A stretch of DNA of 64,000 nucleotides from Spirilliplanes yamanashiensis (GCF_016863475.1 NZ_BOOY01000008.1:285925-349924), one strand, 5' to 3'. Positions 7,609-20,602 are shown, counted from the first letter of the stretch. Notes: a model not told the origin generated them from the sequence alone. Made by a program: numbers and translations.

Positions 7609-8427
7609 CTACAAGCGACCGAGCAGCTCGGCCTTCTTCTGCTCGTAATCGGCGTCGCTGATCAGGCCCTTGTCGCGGAGACCCGCCAGCCGCTCGATCC
7701 GGGCGACCGGGTCGTCCGCGGGCGCGGGAGCCGGCGCCGAAGCGGGAGCCGGCGCGGCGGCTGCGGCGCGGACGTCGCGCAGGCCGCGGACGACGGCGTC
7801 GGCCTGGCCGTGGCCCATGTTCTTGATCTCGACGGTGTTGCCGGAGCTGTGCACGGTGAGCGTCTCGCCGGTGCGGGACTTCTGGACCGTGAGCGAGGCG
7901 ATCGACGCCAGTGGGAACTCGTCCAGGGACTCGAGGCTGAGCAGGCTCTTCTCGAAGAAGAACAACCGGTCGTTGGTCAGCGCCACGAGGCCCAGCTTGC
8001 TGCCGTACTGGCCGGTGCCGAGCGCCACGACGTCCTCGTCGACGTGCAGGACGTTGTGCAGGTGGCGGATCTCCTTGCGGCCGAAGACGCGGTGCAGCCC
8101 CAGGTCGGCCACCGCGGCGGCGATGCCCTGGTCGTCGAGCAGACCGGCGGGCAGTTCGGCCGCGATGTCGTCGAGGATGTCGAAGTGCTTGTCGCCGAGG
8201 GCGTCGACCCGCCAGCGGACGGCGGCGCCGTCGCCGCGGGGGGTGAGCTGGGCGGAGATCTTGGCCGCCCAGCGGTTCTTCATGAGCGACCGCTTGCTCG
8301 CCGCCTCGATGGCGCCGACGGGGCCCGAGACCTCCATCGACAGCTTGGCCATCGCCGCCCGCAGGGCAGCGTCGGTCTCGTGCGGCGCACGCGTCGACCG
8401 CCATTCCGTGGTGCGCAGGATGCCCAT
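7609..8427 (-). CDS. PH-like and SHOCT domain protein
   Basis: A 272-residue cytoplasmic protein. The middle (about residues 115-205, GLHRVFGRKEIRHLHNVLHVDEDV...ALTNDRLFFFEKSLLS...SIASLTVQKSRTGETLTV) reads as a bacterial PH-like (bPH) fold of short beta strands. After an Ala/Pro linker comes a C-terminal SHOCT module (about 240-272, DPVARIERLAGLRDKGLISDADYE..KAELL). SHOCT modules tether proteins to membranes or partners and often accompany PH-like domains. The N-terminal 100 residues are unassigned and helical. No signal or membrane segment is seen. The gene follows asd by 55 bases on the same strand and may be read from the same transcript. The molecular role is unknown. Confidence 0.8.
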   Translation of the reverse strand: MGILRTTEWRSTRAPHETDAALRAAMAKLSMEVSGPVGAIEAASKRSLMKNRWAAKISAQLTPRGDGAAVRWRVDALGDKHFDILDDIAAELPAGLLDDQGIAAAVADLGLHRVFGRKEIRHLHNVLHVDEDVVALGTGQYGSKLGLVALTNDRLFFFEKSLLSLESLDEFPLASIASLTVQKSRTGETLTVHSSGNTVEIKNMGHGQADAVVRGLRDVRAAAAAPAPASAPAPAPADDPVARIERLAGLRDKGLISDADYEQKKAELLGRL

Positions 8428-8482
8428 CCCGCCATCATGGCGAAACGCGGCGGCCGGGTGAGCCGAATCGGCCAGGTGCCAG

Positions 8483-9544
8483 CTACCGGGCGGCGAATTC
8501 CGCCGCGATCAGCTCCGCGATCTGCGCCGTGTTCAGCGCCGCCCCCTTGCGCATGTTGTCGCCCGTGACGAAGAAGTCCAGAGCGCGCGGGTCGTCCAGG
8601 GAGCGGCGGATGCGCCCCACCCAGGATGGGTCGGTGCCGACGGCGTCGATGGGCATCGGGAACTCGCCGTTGGCGGGGTCGTCGACGAGGATGACGCCCG
8701 GGGCGTTCTTGAGTACCGCCCGGGCGCCGTCGGCGTCGAGTTCGGCGGCGAAGACGGCGTGGACGGCGACGGAGTGGCCGGTGACCACGGGGACGCGGAC
8801 GCAGGTGGCGGAGACCTTCACGTCGGGCAGGGCGAGGATCTTGCGCGTCTCGTCGCGCATCTTCATCTCCTCGGACGACCAGCCCAGATCGCACAGGTCG
8901 CCGGACCACGGCACGACGTTGAGCGCGACGGGGGCCGGGAACGGGCCGAGGTCGTCGCCGACGGACTGGCGGACGTTGCCGGGGCGGGAGCCGAGGCTGC
9001 GGTCGCCGGCCACCTTCGTCAGCTGGTCGTGCAGGGTGTCGACGCCGTACTGGCCGGCGCCGGAGACGGACTGGTAGCTGGCGAGGACGAGTTCGCGCAG
9101 GCCGTACTCGCGGTGCAGCGGGGCGACGGCCATGATCATGGCGATCGTCGTGCAGTTGGCGTTGGCGACGATGCCGCGCGGGCGGTGGCGGATGGCCTGC
9201 GGGTTGACCTCGGTGACGACGAGCGGCACGTCCGGGTCCATGCGGAAGGCGTCGGAGTTGTCGACGACGACGGTGCCGCGGGACGCGGCGACCGGCGCCC
9301 ACTCGGCGGCCACGTCCGACGGGACGTCGAACATGGCCACGTCGACGCCGTCGAACACGTCGGCGGTGAGTTCGTGGACCGGCAGCTCCTCGCCGCGGCA
9401 GGGCAGCGTGCGGCCGGCGGAGCGGGCGGAGGCGACGAGCCGGATGTCGCCCCACACGTTGCGCCGGGAGCCCAGCAGCTCGCGCATGACGCTGCCGACG
9501 GCGCCGGTGGCGCCGACGACGGCGAGGGTGGGCTGCCGGGCCAC
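8483..9544 (-). CDS. asd: Aspartate-semialdehyde dehydrogenase
   Basis: A 353-residue enzyme making aspartate semialdehyde from aspartyl phosphate with NADPH, the branch-point step to lysine/diaminopimelate, threonine and methionine. GATGAVGSVM (residues 11-20) is the NADP-binding turn, and ANANCTTIAM (C131) carries the catalytic cysteine. GHSVAVHAVF near residue 235 includes the substrate-binding His. Length is normal. It begins 5 bases after the aspartate kinase stop on the same strand, the classical actinobacterial ask-asd operon. Function is certain; regulation is likely shared with ask. Confidence 0.97.
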   Translation of the reverse strand: MARQPTLAVVGATGAVGSVMRELLGSRRNVWGDIRLVASARSAGRTLPCRGEELPVHELTADVFDGVDVAMFDVPSDVAAEWAPVAASRGTVVVDNSDAFRMDPDVPLVVTEVNPQAIRHRPRGIVANANCTTIAMIMAVAPLHREYGLRELVLASYQSVSGAGQYGVDTLHDQLTKVAGDRSLGSRPGNVRQSVGDDLGPFPAPVALNVVPWSGDLCDLGWSSEEMKMRDETRKILALPDVKVSATCVRVPVVTGHSVAVHAVFAAELDADGARAVLKNAPGVILVDDPANGEFPMPIDAVGTDPSWVGRIRRSLDDPRALDFFVTGDNMRKGAALNTAQIAELIAAEFAAR

Positions 9545-9549
9545 GGGCG

Positions 9550-10815
<1,266 letters not shown>

Positions 10816-10966
10816 GGCGGCGGTTCCTTCCCTCGACGACCGGAAATCCGTGACCAGGGTACCGGCGCATCGGGGTCCGCCCATCGGCCGATCCCACGAT
10901 CCGGCCTGCGCGACACGCCCGGGCGCGGGCACGCGGCGTTTGCGGCCCGGAGGCGAGAATGTCTCG

Positions 10967-11755
10967 ATGCGCCCCTCGTACCCCCTCCTCGGCCTCGCGG
11001 CGCTCGGCGCGCTCGTGGCGGGCTGCACCGCGCCCCCGCCGGAGGCCGAGCCCGGGCCGGCGCCGTCGGCGCCGCCGATCAACGACGCCCGGCTGCAGGT
11101 TGCGGGCCTGGCGGCCGCGGCGAAGGACCGCGCGTTCAGCGCGCTCTACACGCTGACCGGCGGGGGCCGGGAGCCGCGCACGGTGGTCGCCACCCGCGCC
11201 GCCGACGGCAGCTGGCGGGTCGACGTGCCCGGCGGGGCCCTCGGGGGTACGGCGGACGTGTCGATCGCGCAGCTCGGCGCGGGCATCTACTCGTGCGCGC
11301 TGACGTCGCCCACGGTCGCCCTGCCGTCGACGTGTGTGCAGGTCGCGAAGGCGGAGGGGCGGGTCCCACGCAGGTACGACCCGCGGGTGCACCACCCGTT
11401 CAGCGACTGGATCGAGGTGCTGATCGACCGGCAGACGCCGATCGCGGTGTCGGCCAGCGCGCCGCTGCCCGGCGCGCAGGGCTCGTGCTTCTCGGTCGAG
11501 TCGATCTCGGCTGCGCTGGACGCCCCGATGGACATCGGCATCTACTGCTTCGCGCCGGACGGCCTGCTCACGGCCGCGCGCACCGGCTTCGGCACGCTGG
11601 TGCTGCAGGGCCCGCCGTCGCCGGCCCCGCCGTCGGTGTCGCTGGCGGGCCCGGTCGTGTCGGGCGAGCCGCTCGGCATGGCCACCCCGCCGCCGCCGCC
11701 CCCGCCGCCGTCGTTCCCGCCCTCCGCGGCGCCGTCCGCCGTTGCCCCTGGGTGA
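10967..11755 (+). CDS. Lipoprotein of unknown function with Pro-rich C-terminus
   Basis: A 262-residue predicted lipoprotein: [20 protein letters not shown] has a lipobox (LVAGC, Cys20), so it should be anchored outside the membrane. An Ala/Pro linker follows, then a roughly 190-residue domain ([21 protein letters not shown] ... GTLVLQG) with four Cys, three of them in SCALTS, STCVQV and SCFSV. The C-terminal tail is a run of prolines (about residues 240-248), a low-complexity segment that may span the cell wall. AGGCGAG lies before the ATG at 10967; an ATG at 10959 is in a different frame. It diverges from the aspartate kinase gene across 150 bp. Family not recognised. Confidence 0.8.
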   Translation: MRPSYPLLGLAALGALVAGCTAPPPEAEPGPAPSAPPINDARLQVAGLAAAAKDRAFSALYTLTGGGREPRTVVATRAADGSWRVDVPGGALGGTADVSIAQLGAGIYSCALTSPTVALPSTCVQVAKAEGRVPRRYDPRVHHPFSDWIEVLIDRQTPIAVSASAPLPGAQGSCFSVESISAALDAPMDIGIYCFAPDGLLTAARTGFGTLVLQGPPSPAPPSVSLAGPVVSGEPLGMATPPPPPPPPSFPPSAAPSAVAPG

Positions 11756-11821
11756 TCTTGTAAACACGGAACGTGAACCCCGCGCACGAACCGGTCTCAT
11801 CGATGCGGCAGACTCGACCCC

Positions 11822-12352
11822 ATGCCGGACCTACACCCCGTCCTCGCGGCCCGCTGGAGCCCCCGCGGCTTCGACGACAGTCACGAGCTGCGGCAGGCCG
11901 ACCTGGCGTCGATGCTGGAGGCCGCCCGCTGGGCGCCGTCGGGCGGTAACGCCCAGCCGTGGCGCTTCGTCGTCGGCCGCCGCGACGACCCGGCGTACAA
12001 GCGGATCTTCACCGCCCTCACCGACGACGACCAGCGCTGGGCCGGCCGGGCCGGCGCGCTGATCGCGGCCGGGCACGTGCACGGGGCCGACCCGTACGAC
12101 CTCGGCCAGGCCGTCGCGCACCTCGGCGTGCAGGCCGTCGCGCTGGGCCTGCACACCCGCCAGGTCCTCGACTTCGACGCCGCCGCGCTGCACGCCGAGC
12201 TGGAGCTGCCCGCCGAGGTGCACCTGCACGCCGTGGTCGCCGCCGGCCGCCTCGGCGACCCCGGCACGCTGCCCGCCGACCTGCGCCGGCTCGAGTTCCG
12301 GCTGCGCGAACGACGGGCCATCACCGATCTGGTGCTGTCGGTCGCGGGCTGA
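11822..12352 (+). CDS. Nitroreductase-family FMN oxidoreductase
   Basis: A 176-residue protein of the nitroreductase fold: RWSPRGFDDSHEL at the N-terminus and AARWAPSGGNAQPWRFVV (about residues 35-52), the classic FMN-phosphate-contacting segment. A C-terminal helical half with AHLGVQAVALGL completes the dimer interface. Such enzymes reduce nitroaromatics, quinones or enones with NAD(P)H; the substrate is not predictable. It is short compared with the 190-220 usual in the family, lacking an excursion between the two halves. It precedes the leu leader by 22 bases, on the same strand. Confidence 0.88.
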   Translation: MPDLHPVLAARWSPRGFDDSHELRQADLASMLEAARWAPSGGNAQPWRFVVGRRDDPAYKRIFTALTDDDQRWAGRAGALIAAGHVHGADPYDLGQAVAHLGVQAVALGLHTRQVLDFDAAALHAELELPAEVHLHAVVAAGRLGDPGTLPADLRRLEFRLRERRAITDLVLSVAG

Positions 12353-12373
12353 GGGCGTAGGATCACCGACGAC

Positions 12374-12445
12374 ATGTGGCAGGCGCTCCTTCTTCGCTGC
12401 CGCGACGAGGCCCCATCCGAGGCCGGCACCTCGTCGCGGAGTTGA
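12374..12445 (+). CDS. Probable leucine leader peptide (leuA attenuator)
   Basis: A 23-residue ORF beginning MWQALLLRCRDE carries three consecutive Leu codons (CTC CTT CTT) and ends at TGA 12443, 66 bases before leuA. CTT is rare in so GC-rich a genome. A perfect 11-bp stem (12400-12410 with 12429-12439) overlaps the second half of the peptide, so ribosome stalling at the Leu codons would affect the hairpin. This is the architecture of transcription or translation attenuation by leucine supply, known for actinobacterial leuA genes. The peptide itself has no other evident role. Confidence 0.75.
   Translation: MWQALLLRCRDEAPSEAGTSSRS
12400..12439 (+). promoter_or_regulatory. Attenuator hairpin upstream of leuA
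   Basis: CCGCGACGAGG (12400-12410) and CCTCGTCGCGG (12429-12439) form a perfect 11-bp stem with an 18-base loop. It lies within the leader ORF, immediately after its Leu codons. A second pyrimidine-rich stretch (CTCTCGGACCTCTTTCCCTT, 12482-12501) precedes the leuA ribosome-binding site. Alternative pairings between the two are possible but were not computed. Confidence 0.6.
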
Positions 12446-12465
12446 CGCGCGCGCCGCTTTCCTGA

Positions 12466-14250
<1,785 letters not shown>

Positions 14251-14352
14251 CCCTCGGGCGCCGCCCGGCCACCACGGCCGGGCGGCACGCCGAGTGACCG
14301 TGACGGATCGGACGTCGAGGACGAACTGGACGATCCTTCGTAAGCTGGTGGG

Positions 14353-14976
14353 GTGCGCGCCCCCCTCGCCGTCCTGTCCACCGCCGCCCTGCTCGCCCTC
14401 ACCGGCTGCGAGATCTACCCCGCCCCACCGTCCGGCGACCCCGGCGCCGCCACGGGCAACGCCACCCTCGACGACCTCACCGTCGCCCGCGCCGCCAGCA
14501 TGCGCGGCTACAGCCGCGACCACTTCCCGCACTGGCGCGACACCGGCGACAACTGCGATATCCGCGACAGCGTCCTGACCCGCGACGGCCAGAAGGTCCG
14601 CCACCGCGGCTGCAACGTCACCGGCGGCACCTTCTACAGCGTGTACGACGGCAAGACCGTCTACAAACCCGCCGACGTCGACATCGACCACATGGTCCCG
14701 CTGGCCAACGCGTGGCGCTCCGGCGCGGCGAAGTGGACCGAGGCCAAGCGCGGCGAGTTCGCCAACGACCTCGACACCCCGCAACTCGTCGTCGCCACCC
14801 AGGCCACGAACCGCTCCAAGGGCGACCAGGACCCGTCCCAGTGGAAGCCGCCGCGCCGGGAAAGCTGGTGCTCGTACGCCCGGGACTGGATTGCGGTCAA
14901 GGCGCACTGGAAACTCACGGTGACGACCGCTGAGAAGATGGCCCTGGCCGACATGCTGGAGACGTGCGCATCATGA
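14353..14976 (+). CDS. Exported HNH endonuclease-like lipoprotein (GmrSD/DUF1524 type)
   Basis: A 207-residue protein. LLALTGC (Cys19) is a lipobox, so it is likely anchored outside the cell. The mature part is an HNH-type nuclease of the GmrSD C-terminal/DUF1524 group: VDIDHMVPLANAWRSGA (H113 as the metal and general-base His), PQLVVATQATNRSKGDQDPSQW (N153 and a Lys as the second half of the fold), and a C-terminal WCSYARDWI helix. Related secreted proteins degrade extracellular nucleic acid; whether this one is active is not proven. The GTG at 14353 has only a weak ribosome-binding site. It overlaps the next gene by ATGA. Confidence 0.85.
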   Translation: MRAPLAVLSTAALLALTGCEIYPAPPSGDPGAATGNATLDDLTVARAASMRGYSRDHFPHWRDTGDNCDIRDSVLTRDGQKVRHRGCNVTGGTFYSVYDGKTVYKPADVDIDHMVPLANAWRSGAAKWTEAKRGEFANDLDTPQLVVATQATNRSKGDQDPSQWKPPRRESWCSYARDWIAVKAHWKLTVTTAEKMALADMLETCAS

Positions 14977-15368
14977 CCGACGAGTCCGTCACCACCCCAC
15001 CCCCGGCCGACGCTGCGCCGCCCCCGGCCGCGCCTCCGGCCGCTCCCCCGGTTTCCGCCGTCGCGGAGGCCGCGATGCGCGGGGCTGCCAACGCCGCCGC
15101 GGCCGCCGCGACCGCCGCCGCCGAGGCCCGCACGGCCGACCTGGTGGCGGGCCCGGGCGGGGTGATGACCGACGAGGTCGGTGTCGTCACCGGCGACCTG
15201 ACCCTGAAGACCGAACTGGCCGGCGACACCGTCACCCTGCGCGTGCAGTACAAGGACGCCGACGAGTGGTACGTCGTCACCGGCGGCACCACGAAACTGC
15301 AGCACCCGGCCGACCTCGACGCGGTCCACGCGGTCGCGCTCGCCCTGCTCAACCGCCCCGAGGGCTGA
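14973..15368 (+). CDS. Ala/Pro-rich protein translationally coupled to the HNH gene
   Basis: A 131-residue protein whose ATG overlaps the HNH gene stop (ATGA at 14973-14976). The first 50 residues are Pro/Ala low complexity, then an Ala-rich helix (EAAMRGAANAAAAAATAAAEAR). Last comes a compact beta-rich domain (about residues 70-131, VGVVTGDLTLKTELAGDTVTLRVQY..ADEWYVVTGG..KLQHP). No signal peptide is seen, so it probably stays in the cytoplasm. Tight coupling suggests it works with or protects against the nuclease-like lipoprotein, but that is inference only. Family not recognised. Confidence 0.7.
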   Translation: MTDESVTTPPPADAAPPPAAPPAAPPVSAVAEAAMRGAANAAAAAATAAAEARTADLVAGPGGVMTDEVGVVTGDLTLKTELAGDTVTLRVQYKDADEWYVVTGGTTKLQHPADLDAVHAVALALLNRPEG

Positions 15369-15379
15369 GCGGACGCCGG

Positions 15380-15820
15380 CTACCAGCCCCGGTACTGGTC
15401 CACGTCCAGCAACGCCCCGACGTCCGCCAGGAAGGCGACCTGATCGGGCAGCAGACCGAACCCGAGGCCGCCCTCGTCGTCCGGGCCGATCGTGTGAACC
15501 ACGTCCAGCGTGATCCCGACGTCCGGATCCTGAACCGCGAGCTCGCGCAACGACGACCGCAGCGGCACCGCACGCCGGACGGCCGCCTCGACGACGGCTG
15601 ACAACGGGCGACCGGCGTCGCCCACCTCCTCGATCGCCCAGACGGCATCCCGCGCGGGCCGCGGGTGCCGCAGGCCGCGCGGGATGTCGCCGGTGGCATG
15701 GCAGTAGTCCGGCTGGACGCCGAGCACGGCGGTGATCTGCGCCGGCGTGAGGCGCCGGCTGAAGATGACCAGCCCGGCGTAGCGCGGCGGCCGCTCCCAG
15801 ACACCGTCGGACCCGCTCAA
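15380..15820 (-). CDS. DUF4279-type small protein
   Basis: A 146-residue protein. The sequence YAGLVIFSRRLTPAQITAVLGVQPDYCHATGD with AVWAIEEVG and a C-terminal ITLDVVHTIG...FLADVGALLDVD matches the general pattern of DUF4279 proteins (two strands, an ALG.xPD motif, and a closing helix and strand). The family is often found next to toxin or immunity genes, but its function is unknown. The best start is TTG at 15820, overlapping the TGA of the small ORF just upstream (TTGA); an in-frame GTG at 15883 would add an Arg/Ala-rich segment unlike protein. The gene converges with the upstream HNH operon. Confidence 0.7.
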   Translation of the reverse strand: MSGSDGVWERPPRYAGLVIFSRRLTPAQITAVLGVQPDYCHATGDIPRGLRHPRPARDAVWAIEEVGDAGRPLSAVVEAAVRRAVPLRSSLRELAVQDPDVGITLDVVHTIGPDDEGGLGFGLLPDQVAFLADVGALLDVDQYRGW

Positions 15821-15909
15821 CCCGGCTCCGCGGTGATCAGCGCGGCGTCCGGCAGCCCGGCCGGCGGCTCGCCCGTCACCCACGCGTACTCCACCGGGTC
15901 AGTTGTCAT
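15817..15909 (-). CDS. 30-residue peptide coupled to the DUF4279 gene
   Basis: ATG 15909 opens MTTDPVEYAWVTGEPPAGLP...ITAEPG, closed by TGA at 15817 that overlaps the TTG start of the next gene by four bases. Amino-acid usage is protein-like (few Arg, mixed acidic and hydrophobic), unlike antisense noise here. It may be a true small protein or a coupling ORF that delivers ribosomes to the weak TTG start downstream. The ribosome-binding site is poor. Confidence 0.5.
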   Translation of the reverse strand: MTTDPVEYAWVTGEPPAGLPDAALITAEPG

Positions 15910-15947
15910 CTCGGACCGTCGGGCCTGTCCGATGGAGGACGTGGTGG

Positions 15948-16427
15948 TCAGGCGCGGATCTCGAGGAGCGTGGCGGACGGCAGGTTGGCGGCCTCGCCGA
16001 TCGGCGTCCACTCGTTCGGGGCGACCTCGACGGGCGCCTCCGGCTCGGTCTCGCCCGCCAGGACGACCGTGGCCTCGACCGGCTTGTTCTCGCTGTAGAC
16101 GAACACCGCGCGGGCGATCTCCAGCGACAGGTAGCCGTGGGTGCCGCGCAGCTGGAAGCAGATCTCGCCGGTGTGGTCGTACGACTCGACCTTGATGACG
16201 TCGCCCGGCACGGCGCAGTCGACGAAGAGGATGTTGCCGTCGCCGGACTTCAGCTTGACGTTGTGCTGGGCCAGGATCTCGTCCGCGTTCGGGTACGAGA
16301 AGTCTTCCACCAGGCCGCCCGGCTGGTCGGCATCGGCGGCGTTGGCGGCGGCGGCGCCCGTCGCGGCGATGGCGCCGGCGGCGGCGATCGCGGCGGCGGC
16401 GGTTGCGAACGTGGTCAGGATGCGCAC
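15948..16427 (-). CDS. Exported protein of unknown function
   Basis: A 159-residue protein starting at GTG 16427, with AGGAG 8 bases upstream (an in-frame GTG at 16436 would overlap that site). The signal peptide (MRILTTFATAAAAIAA...ANA) ends near residue 33. The mature part is acidic and beta-rich: VEDFSYPNADEILAQHNVKLKSGDG, a Cys pair (FVDCAVPG, EICFQL), and VFVYSENKPVEATVVLAGE. The C-terminal LPSATLLEIRA resembles lipid- or ligand-binding secreted domains seen in actinomycetes, but I recognise no named family. It stands alone between the DUF4279 gene and the dpp operon. Confidence 0.75.
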   Translation of the reverse strand: MRILTTFATAAAAIAAAGAIAATGAAAANAADADQPGGLVEDFSYPNADEILAQHNVKLKSGDGNILFVDCAVPGDVIKVESYDHTGEICFQLRGTHGYLSLEIARAVFVYSENKPVEATVVLAGETEPEAPVEVAPNEWTPIGEAANLPSATLLEIRA

Positions 16428-16534
16428 GTTGATCACTCCTACTGGTCCCCCGTGGTGACTGCGGTCGATGCCGCAGCCGCGCGTAGGTTATGCGATCCGC
16501 GGACGCCGCCGCTGCCCCGTCCGGTTCGCCCGGT

Positions 16535-17646
16535 TCAGATGACCGGACCGCCGGGGTTCTCCAGGGCGCTCTCCAGCGCGCCCTGCGCCTCCTTCGCCCC
16601 GGCCATCTCGGGCGGGGTGACCAGCGACGCCTCGACGGAGTGCGGGCGCAGGCGCCCGGCCTCGATGTCCTCGGCCCAGTGGCAGGCGACGCGGTGCGTG
16701 GCGGTGCCGATGACGCGCAGGGCGGGGCGTTCATCGCGGCAGCGGGTGGGCTGCGCCCACGGGCAGCGGGTGTGGAACCGGCAGCCGGACGGCGGGTTCG
16801 CCGGGGACGGCAGGTCGCCGGCGAGCAGGATGCGTTCGCGGCGGTCCTCGACGTCGGGGTCGGGGACGGGCACGGCGGACATCAGGGCGCGGGTGTACGG
16901 GTGCAGCGGCGTGGCGTAGATGTCGTCGGCGGCGGCCTCCTCGACCAGCGCCCCGAGGTACATGACGCCGACGGTGTCGGAGATGTGCCGGACGACGGCC
17001 AGGTCGTGGGCGATGACGAGGTAAGTGAGGCCGAGCTGGTCCTGCAGCTCGTCGAGCAGGTTGACGACCTGCGCCTGGATGGACACGTCGAGGGCCGAGA
17101 CCGGCTCGTCGGCGACGATGAGCTCGGGGCCGAGCACGAGGGCGCGGGCGATGCCGATGCGCTGGCGCTGGCCGCCGGAGAACTCGTGCGGGTAACGCGA
17201 CAGGGCCCAGCGGGGCAGGCCGACGGCGTCGAGGGTCTTGGCGATGACGGCGCGGCGTTCGGTGCGGTTGCCGCCGACGCCGTGCGCGCGCAGGCCCTCG
17301 GTGAGGATGGACTCGACGTTCATGCGCGGGTCCAGGCTGGACATCGGGTCCTGGAAGATCATCTGCATGCGGCGGCGCATCGCGCGCAGCTGCTTCGGCG
17401 GCAGCGACGTCAGCGGCACGCCGTCGAACACGACCTCGCCGCCGGTGGGCGGCGTGAGTTGCAGCAGCGCCCGGCCCAGCGTGGACTTGCCGCAGCCGGA
17501 CTCGCCGACCAGGCCGTACGTCTTGCCCTTGACGATCGTCAGGTCGACGCCGTCGACGGCCTTGACGTGGCCGACGACCCGGTCGAAGAGCACGCCCCGC
17601 TTGATCGGGAAGTGCACCTCGAGGTCCTTGACCTCCACGAGATTCG

Positions 17647-17650
<4 letters not shown>
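16535..17650 (-). CDS. dppF: Peptide ABC importer, ATP-binding protein DppF-like
   Basis: A 371-residue ATPase: Walker A GESGCGKS (about residues 48-55), Q-loop [14 protein letters not shown], signature SGGQRQR, Walker [15 protein letters not shown] and the H-loop IAHDLAVV. It ends with the C-terminal oligopeptide-ATPase domain ([16 protein letters not shown], then [20 protein letters not shown]), which in this family carries a Cys cluster. It energises uptake of di- or oligopeptides with DppD. Its GTG start overlaps dppD's stop by four bases (GTGA). It is the last gene of the importer operon. Confidence 0.95.
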
Positions 17651-18633
<983 letters not shown>

Positions 18634-18641
18634 CGCCGGCC

Positions 18642-19601
18642 TCACTTCCGCAGCTTCGGGTCGAGGGCTTCGCGCAGGGCCTCGCCCAGCAGCGTGAAGC
18701 CGAGCGCCGTGACGATGATCGCCGCCGCCGGCCAGATCGCCAGGCCGGGCCGGATGCCCAGGTACGGCTGCGCGTCGGCGAGCATGACGCCCCACTCCGG
18801 GATGGCCGAGTCGGGGTTGCCGAGGCCGAGGAAGCTCAGCGCGGCGGCCTCGATGATGGCGGTGGCCAGCGTCAGCGTGGCCTGCACGATGACCGGCGCC
18901 AGCGAGTTCGGCAGGATGTGGGTGAGCGCGATGGTGTTGCGCTTGACGCCGAGCGAGGTGGCGGCGAGCACGTAGTCGCCGCCGGCCTGGGCCAGCATCG
19001 AGCCGCGCAGCAGCCGCGCGAACACGGGCACGCTGACCATGCCGACCGCGATCATCACGGTGGTGAGGCTGGCGCCGAGCAGGGCGGCGATGCTGACGGC
19101 CAGCAGCAGGCTGGGCAGCGCCAGCAGCATGTCGACGATGCGCATGAGCACCACGTCGATCCAGCGCCCGACCCGCCCGCCGAGGCCGGCCGCCGCGCCC
19201 GCGACGCCGCCGATGAGCGCGCCGATCGTCAGGCCGATCAGGGTCGAGATGACGCCGACGAGCAGGGTCTGCCGGGCCCCGACGAGCATCCGGCTGAAGA
19301 AGTCCCGGCCCTGGTGGTCGTAGCCGAGCCAGTGATCGCCGGTGGGGCCCGGGATGATGCCCTGGCCCGACTTGACGACGCCCTCGCGGATGCCGGACGG
19401 GTCGGTCGGCGTGAACGGCGCCAGGATCGGCCCGAGGATCGCCACGATGACGAACAGCAGCAGGATGACGGCGCCGGTGATGGCGGCCGGGTTGCGGCGC
19501 AGCCGCCGGAACGCCTCCGTCCACAGGCTGACGCCGCGCTCGTCGTCCTTCGCGGCCGACAGCTCGGACAGCCGGTCGATCTTGTCGATCTTCGTGCTCA
19601 C
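18642..19601 (-). CDS. dppC: Peptide ABC importer, permease DppC-like
   Basis: A 319-residue inner-membrane permease. A cytoplasmic N-terminus ([14 protein letters not shown]...[12 protein letters not shown]) leads to membrane helix 1 ([18 protein letters not shown]). A 100-residue external loop follows ([10 protein letters not shown]...[21 protein letters not shown]), then five helices with the EAA coupling motif near [13 protein letters not shown]. The [13 protein letters not shown] signature is diagnostic of the DppC/OppC half. It overlaps dppB by four bases. Confidence 0.95.
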   Translation of the reverse strand: MSTKIDKIDRLSELSAAKDDERGVSLWTEAFRRLRRNPAAITGAVILLLFVIVAILGPILAPFTPTDPSGIREGVVKSGQGIIPGPTGDHWLGYDHQGRDFFSRMLVGARQTLLVGVISTLIGLTIGALIGGVAGAAAGLGGRVGRWIDVVLMRIVDMLLALPSLLLAVSIAALLGASLTTVMIAVGMVSVPVFARLLRGSMLAQAGGDYVLAATSLGVKRNTIALTHILPNSLAPVIVQATLTLATAIIEAAALSFLGLGNPDSAIPEWGVMLADAQPYLGIRPGLAIWPAAAIIVTALGFTLLGEALREALDPKLRK

Positions 19602-20602
19602 CGGACCCTCACCCTCGGATCGATGAGGCTGTAGCTGACGTCCACGATGAGGTTCACCAGGACGTAGAACAGGGCGATGATCAGGATGAAGCCCATCAGC
19701 ACCGGGTAGTCACGGTTGCTGATCGCCTCGTACAGGAACGCGCCGATGCCGCTGAACGCGAACACCGTCTCGGTGAGCACCGCGCCCGACAGCAGGCCGC
19801 CGGTCAGCAGGCCGATGACGGTGACGATCGGCAGCATCGCGTTGCGCAGCACGTGCCGGCCGCGGACGGTGCGTTCCGTCAGGCCCTTCGACTCGGCGGT
19901 GCGCACGAAGTCCTCGCCGAGCACCTCGAGCACGCTGGCCCGGGTGATGCGCACGATGATGGCGAGCGGGATGCTGGCGAGCGCGATGCCGGGCAGCACG
20001 AGGTGCCAGATCGCGTCGGCGGCGGCGTCCCACTCGCGGGTCATCAGCCCGTCGAGGACGAAGAAGTTGGTGATGTGGGTGGCCCCGATCGTCGGGTCCT
20101 GGCGGCCGCTCGACGGGAACCAGCCCAGGTTCTCCGCGAAGATCGCCTTGAGCACGTACGCCAGGAAGAAGACCGGCACGCAGATGCCGATCAGCGAGCC
20201 GCCCACCGAGGCGTGGTCGAGCCAGGTGCCGCGCCGGCGCGCCGCCAGGTAGCCCAGCGGGATGCCGACGCCGATCGCGATGATCATGGCGGTGATCGTC
20301 AGCTCGACGGTGCCGGGGAAGCGCAGCAGGAACTCCGTCGTCACCTCGCGCTTCGTCGAGATCGACGTGCCGAGGTCGAGCTGCAGCGTGCGCTTGACGA
20401 ACCGGCCGTACTGGATCAGCAGCGGCTCGTCGAGCCCCAGGCTGCGGCGGACCTGCGCGCGCAGCGCCGGCGTGCCGCGCTCGCCGAGGATCGCGGTCTC
20501 CGGGCCGCCGGGCAGCCGGCGCAACCAGATGAACAGCAGGACGGACAGGCCGAGCAGCGTGGGTACGAGCTGCAGCAGCCGCCGCACGATGAAACGGAAC
20601 AA
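19598..20602 (-). CDS. dppB: Peptide ABC importer, permease DppB-like
   Basis: A 334-residue inner-membrane permease. Helix 1 is LLQLVPTLLGLSVLLFIWL, and the LPGGPETAILGERG segment next to it is typical of DppB/OppB. Five more helices follow, with the EAA cytoplasmic loop around ARASVLEVLGEDFVRTAESKGL and a C-terminal helix ending [14 protein letters not shown]. Together with DppC it forms the translocation channel. A strong hairpin lies just upstream, between this gene and the binding-protein gene. Confidence 0.95.
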   Translation of the reverse strand: MFRFIVRRLLQLVPTLLGLSVLLFIWLRRLPGGPETAILGERGTPALRAQVRRSLGLDEPLLIQYGRFVKRTLQLDLGTSISTKREVTTEFLLRFPGTVELTITAMIIAIGVGIPLGYLAARRRGTWLDHASVGGSLIGICVPVFFLAYVLKAIFAENLGWFPSSGRQDPTIGATHITNFFVLDGLMTREWDAAADAIWHLVLPGIALASIPLAIIVRITRASVLEVLGEDFVRTAESKGLTERTVRGRHVLRNAMLPIVTVIGLLTGGLLSGAVLTETVFAFSGIGAFLYEAISNRDYPVLMGFILIIALFYVLVNLIVDVSYSLIDPRVRVR

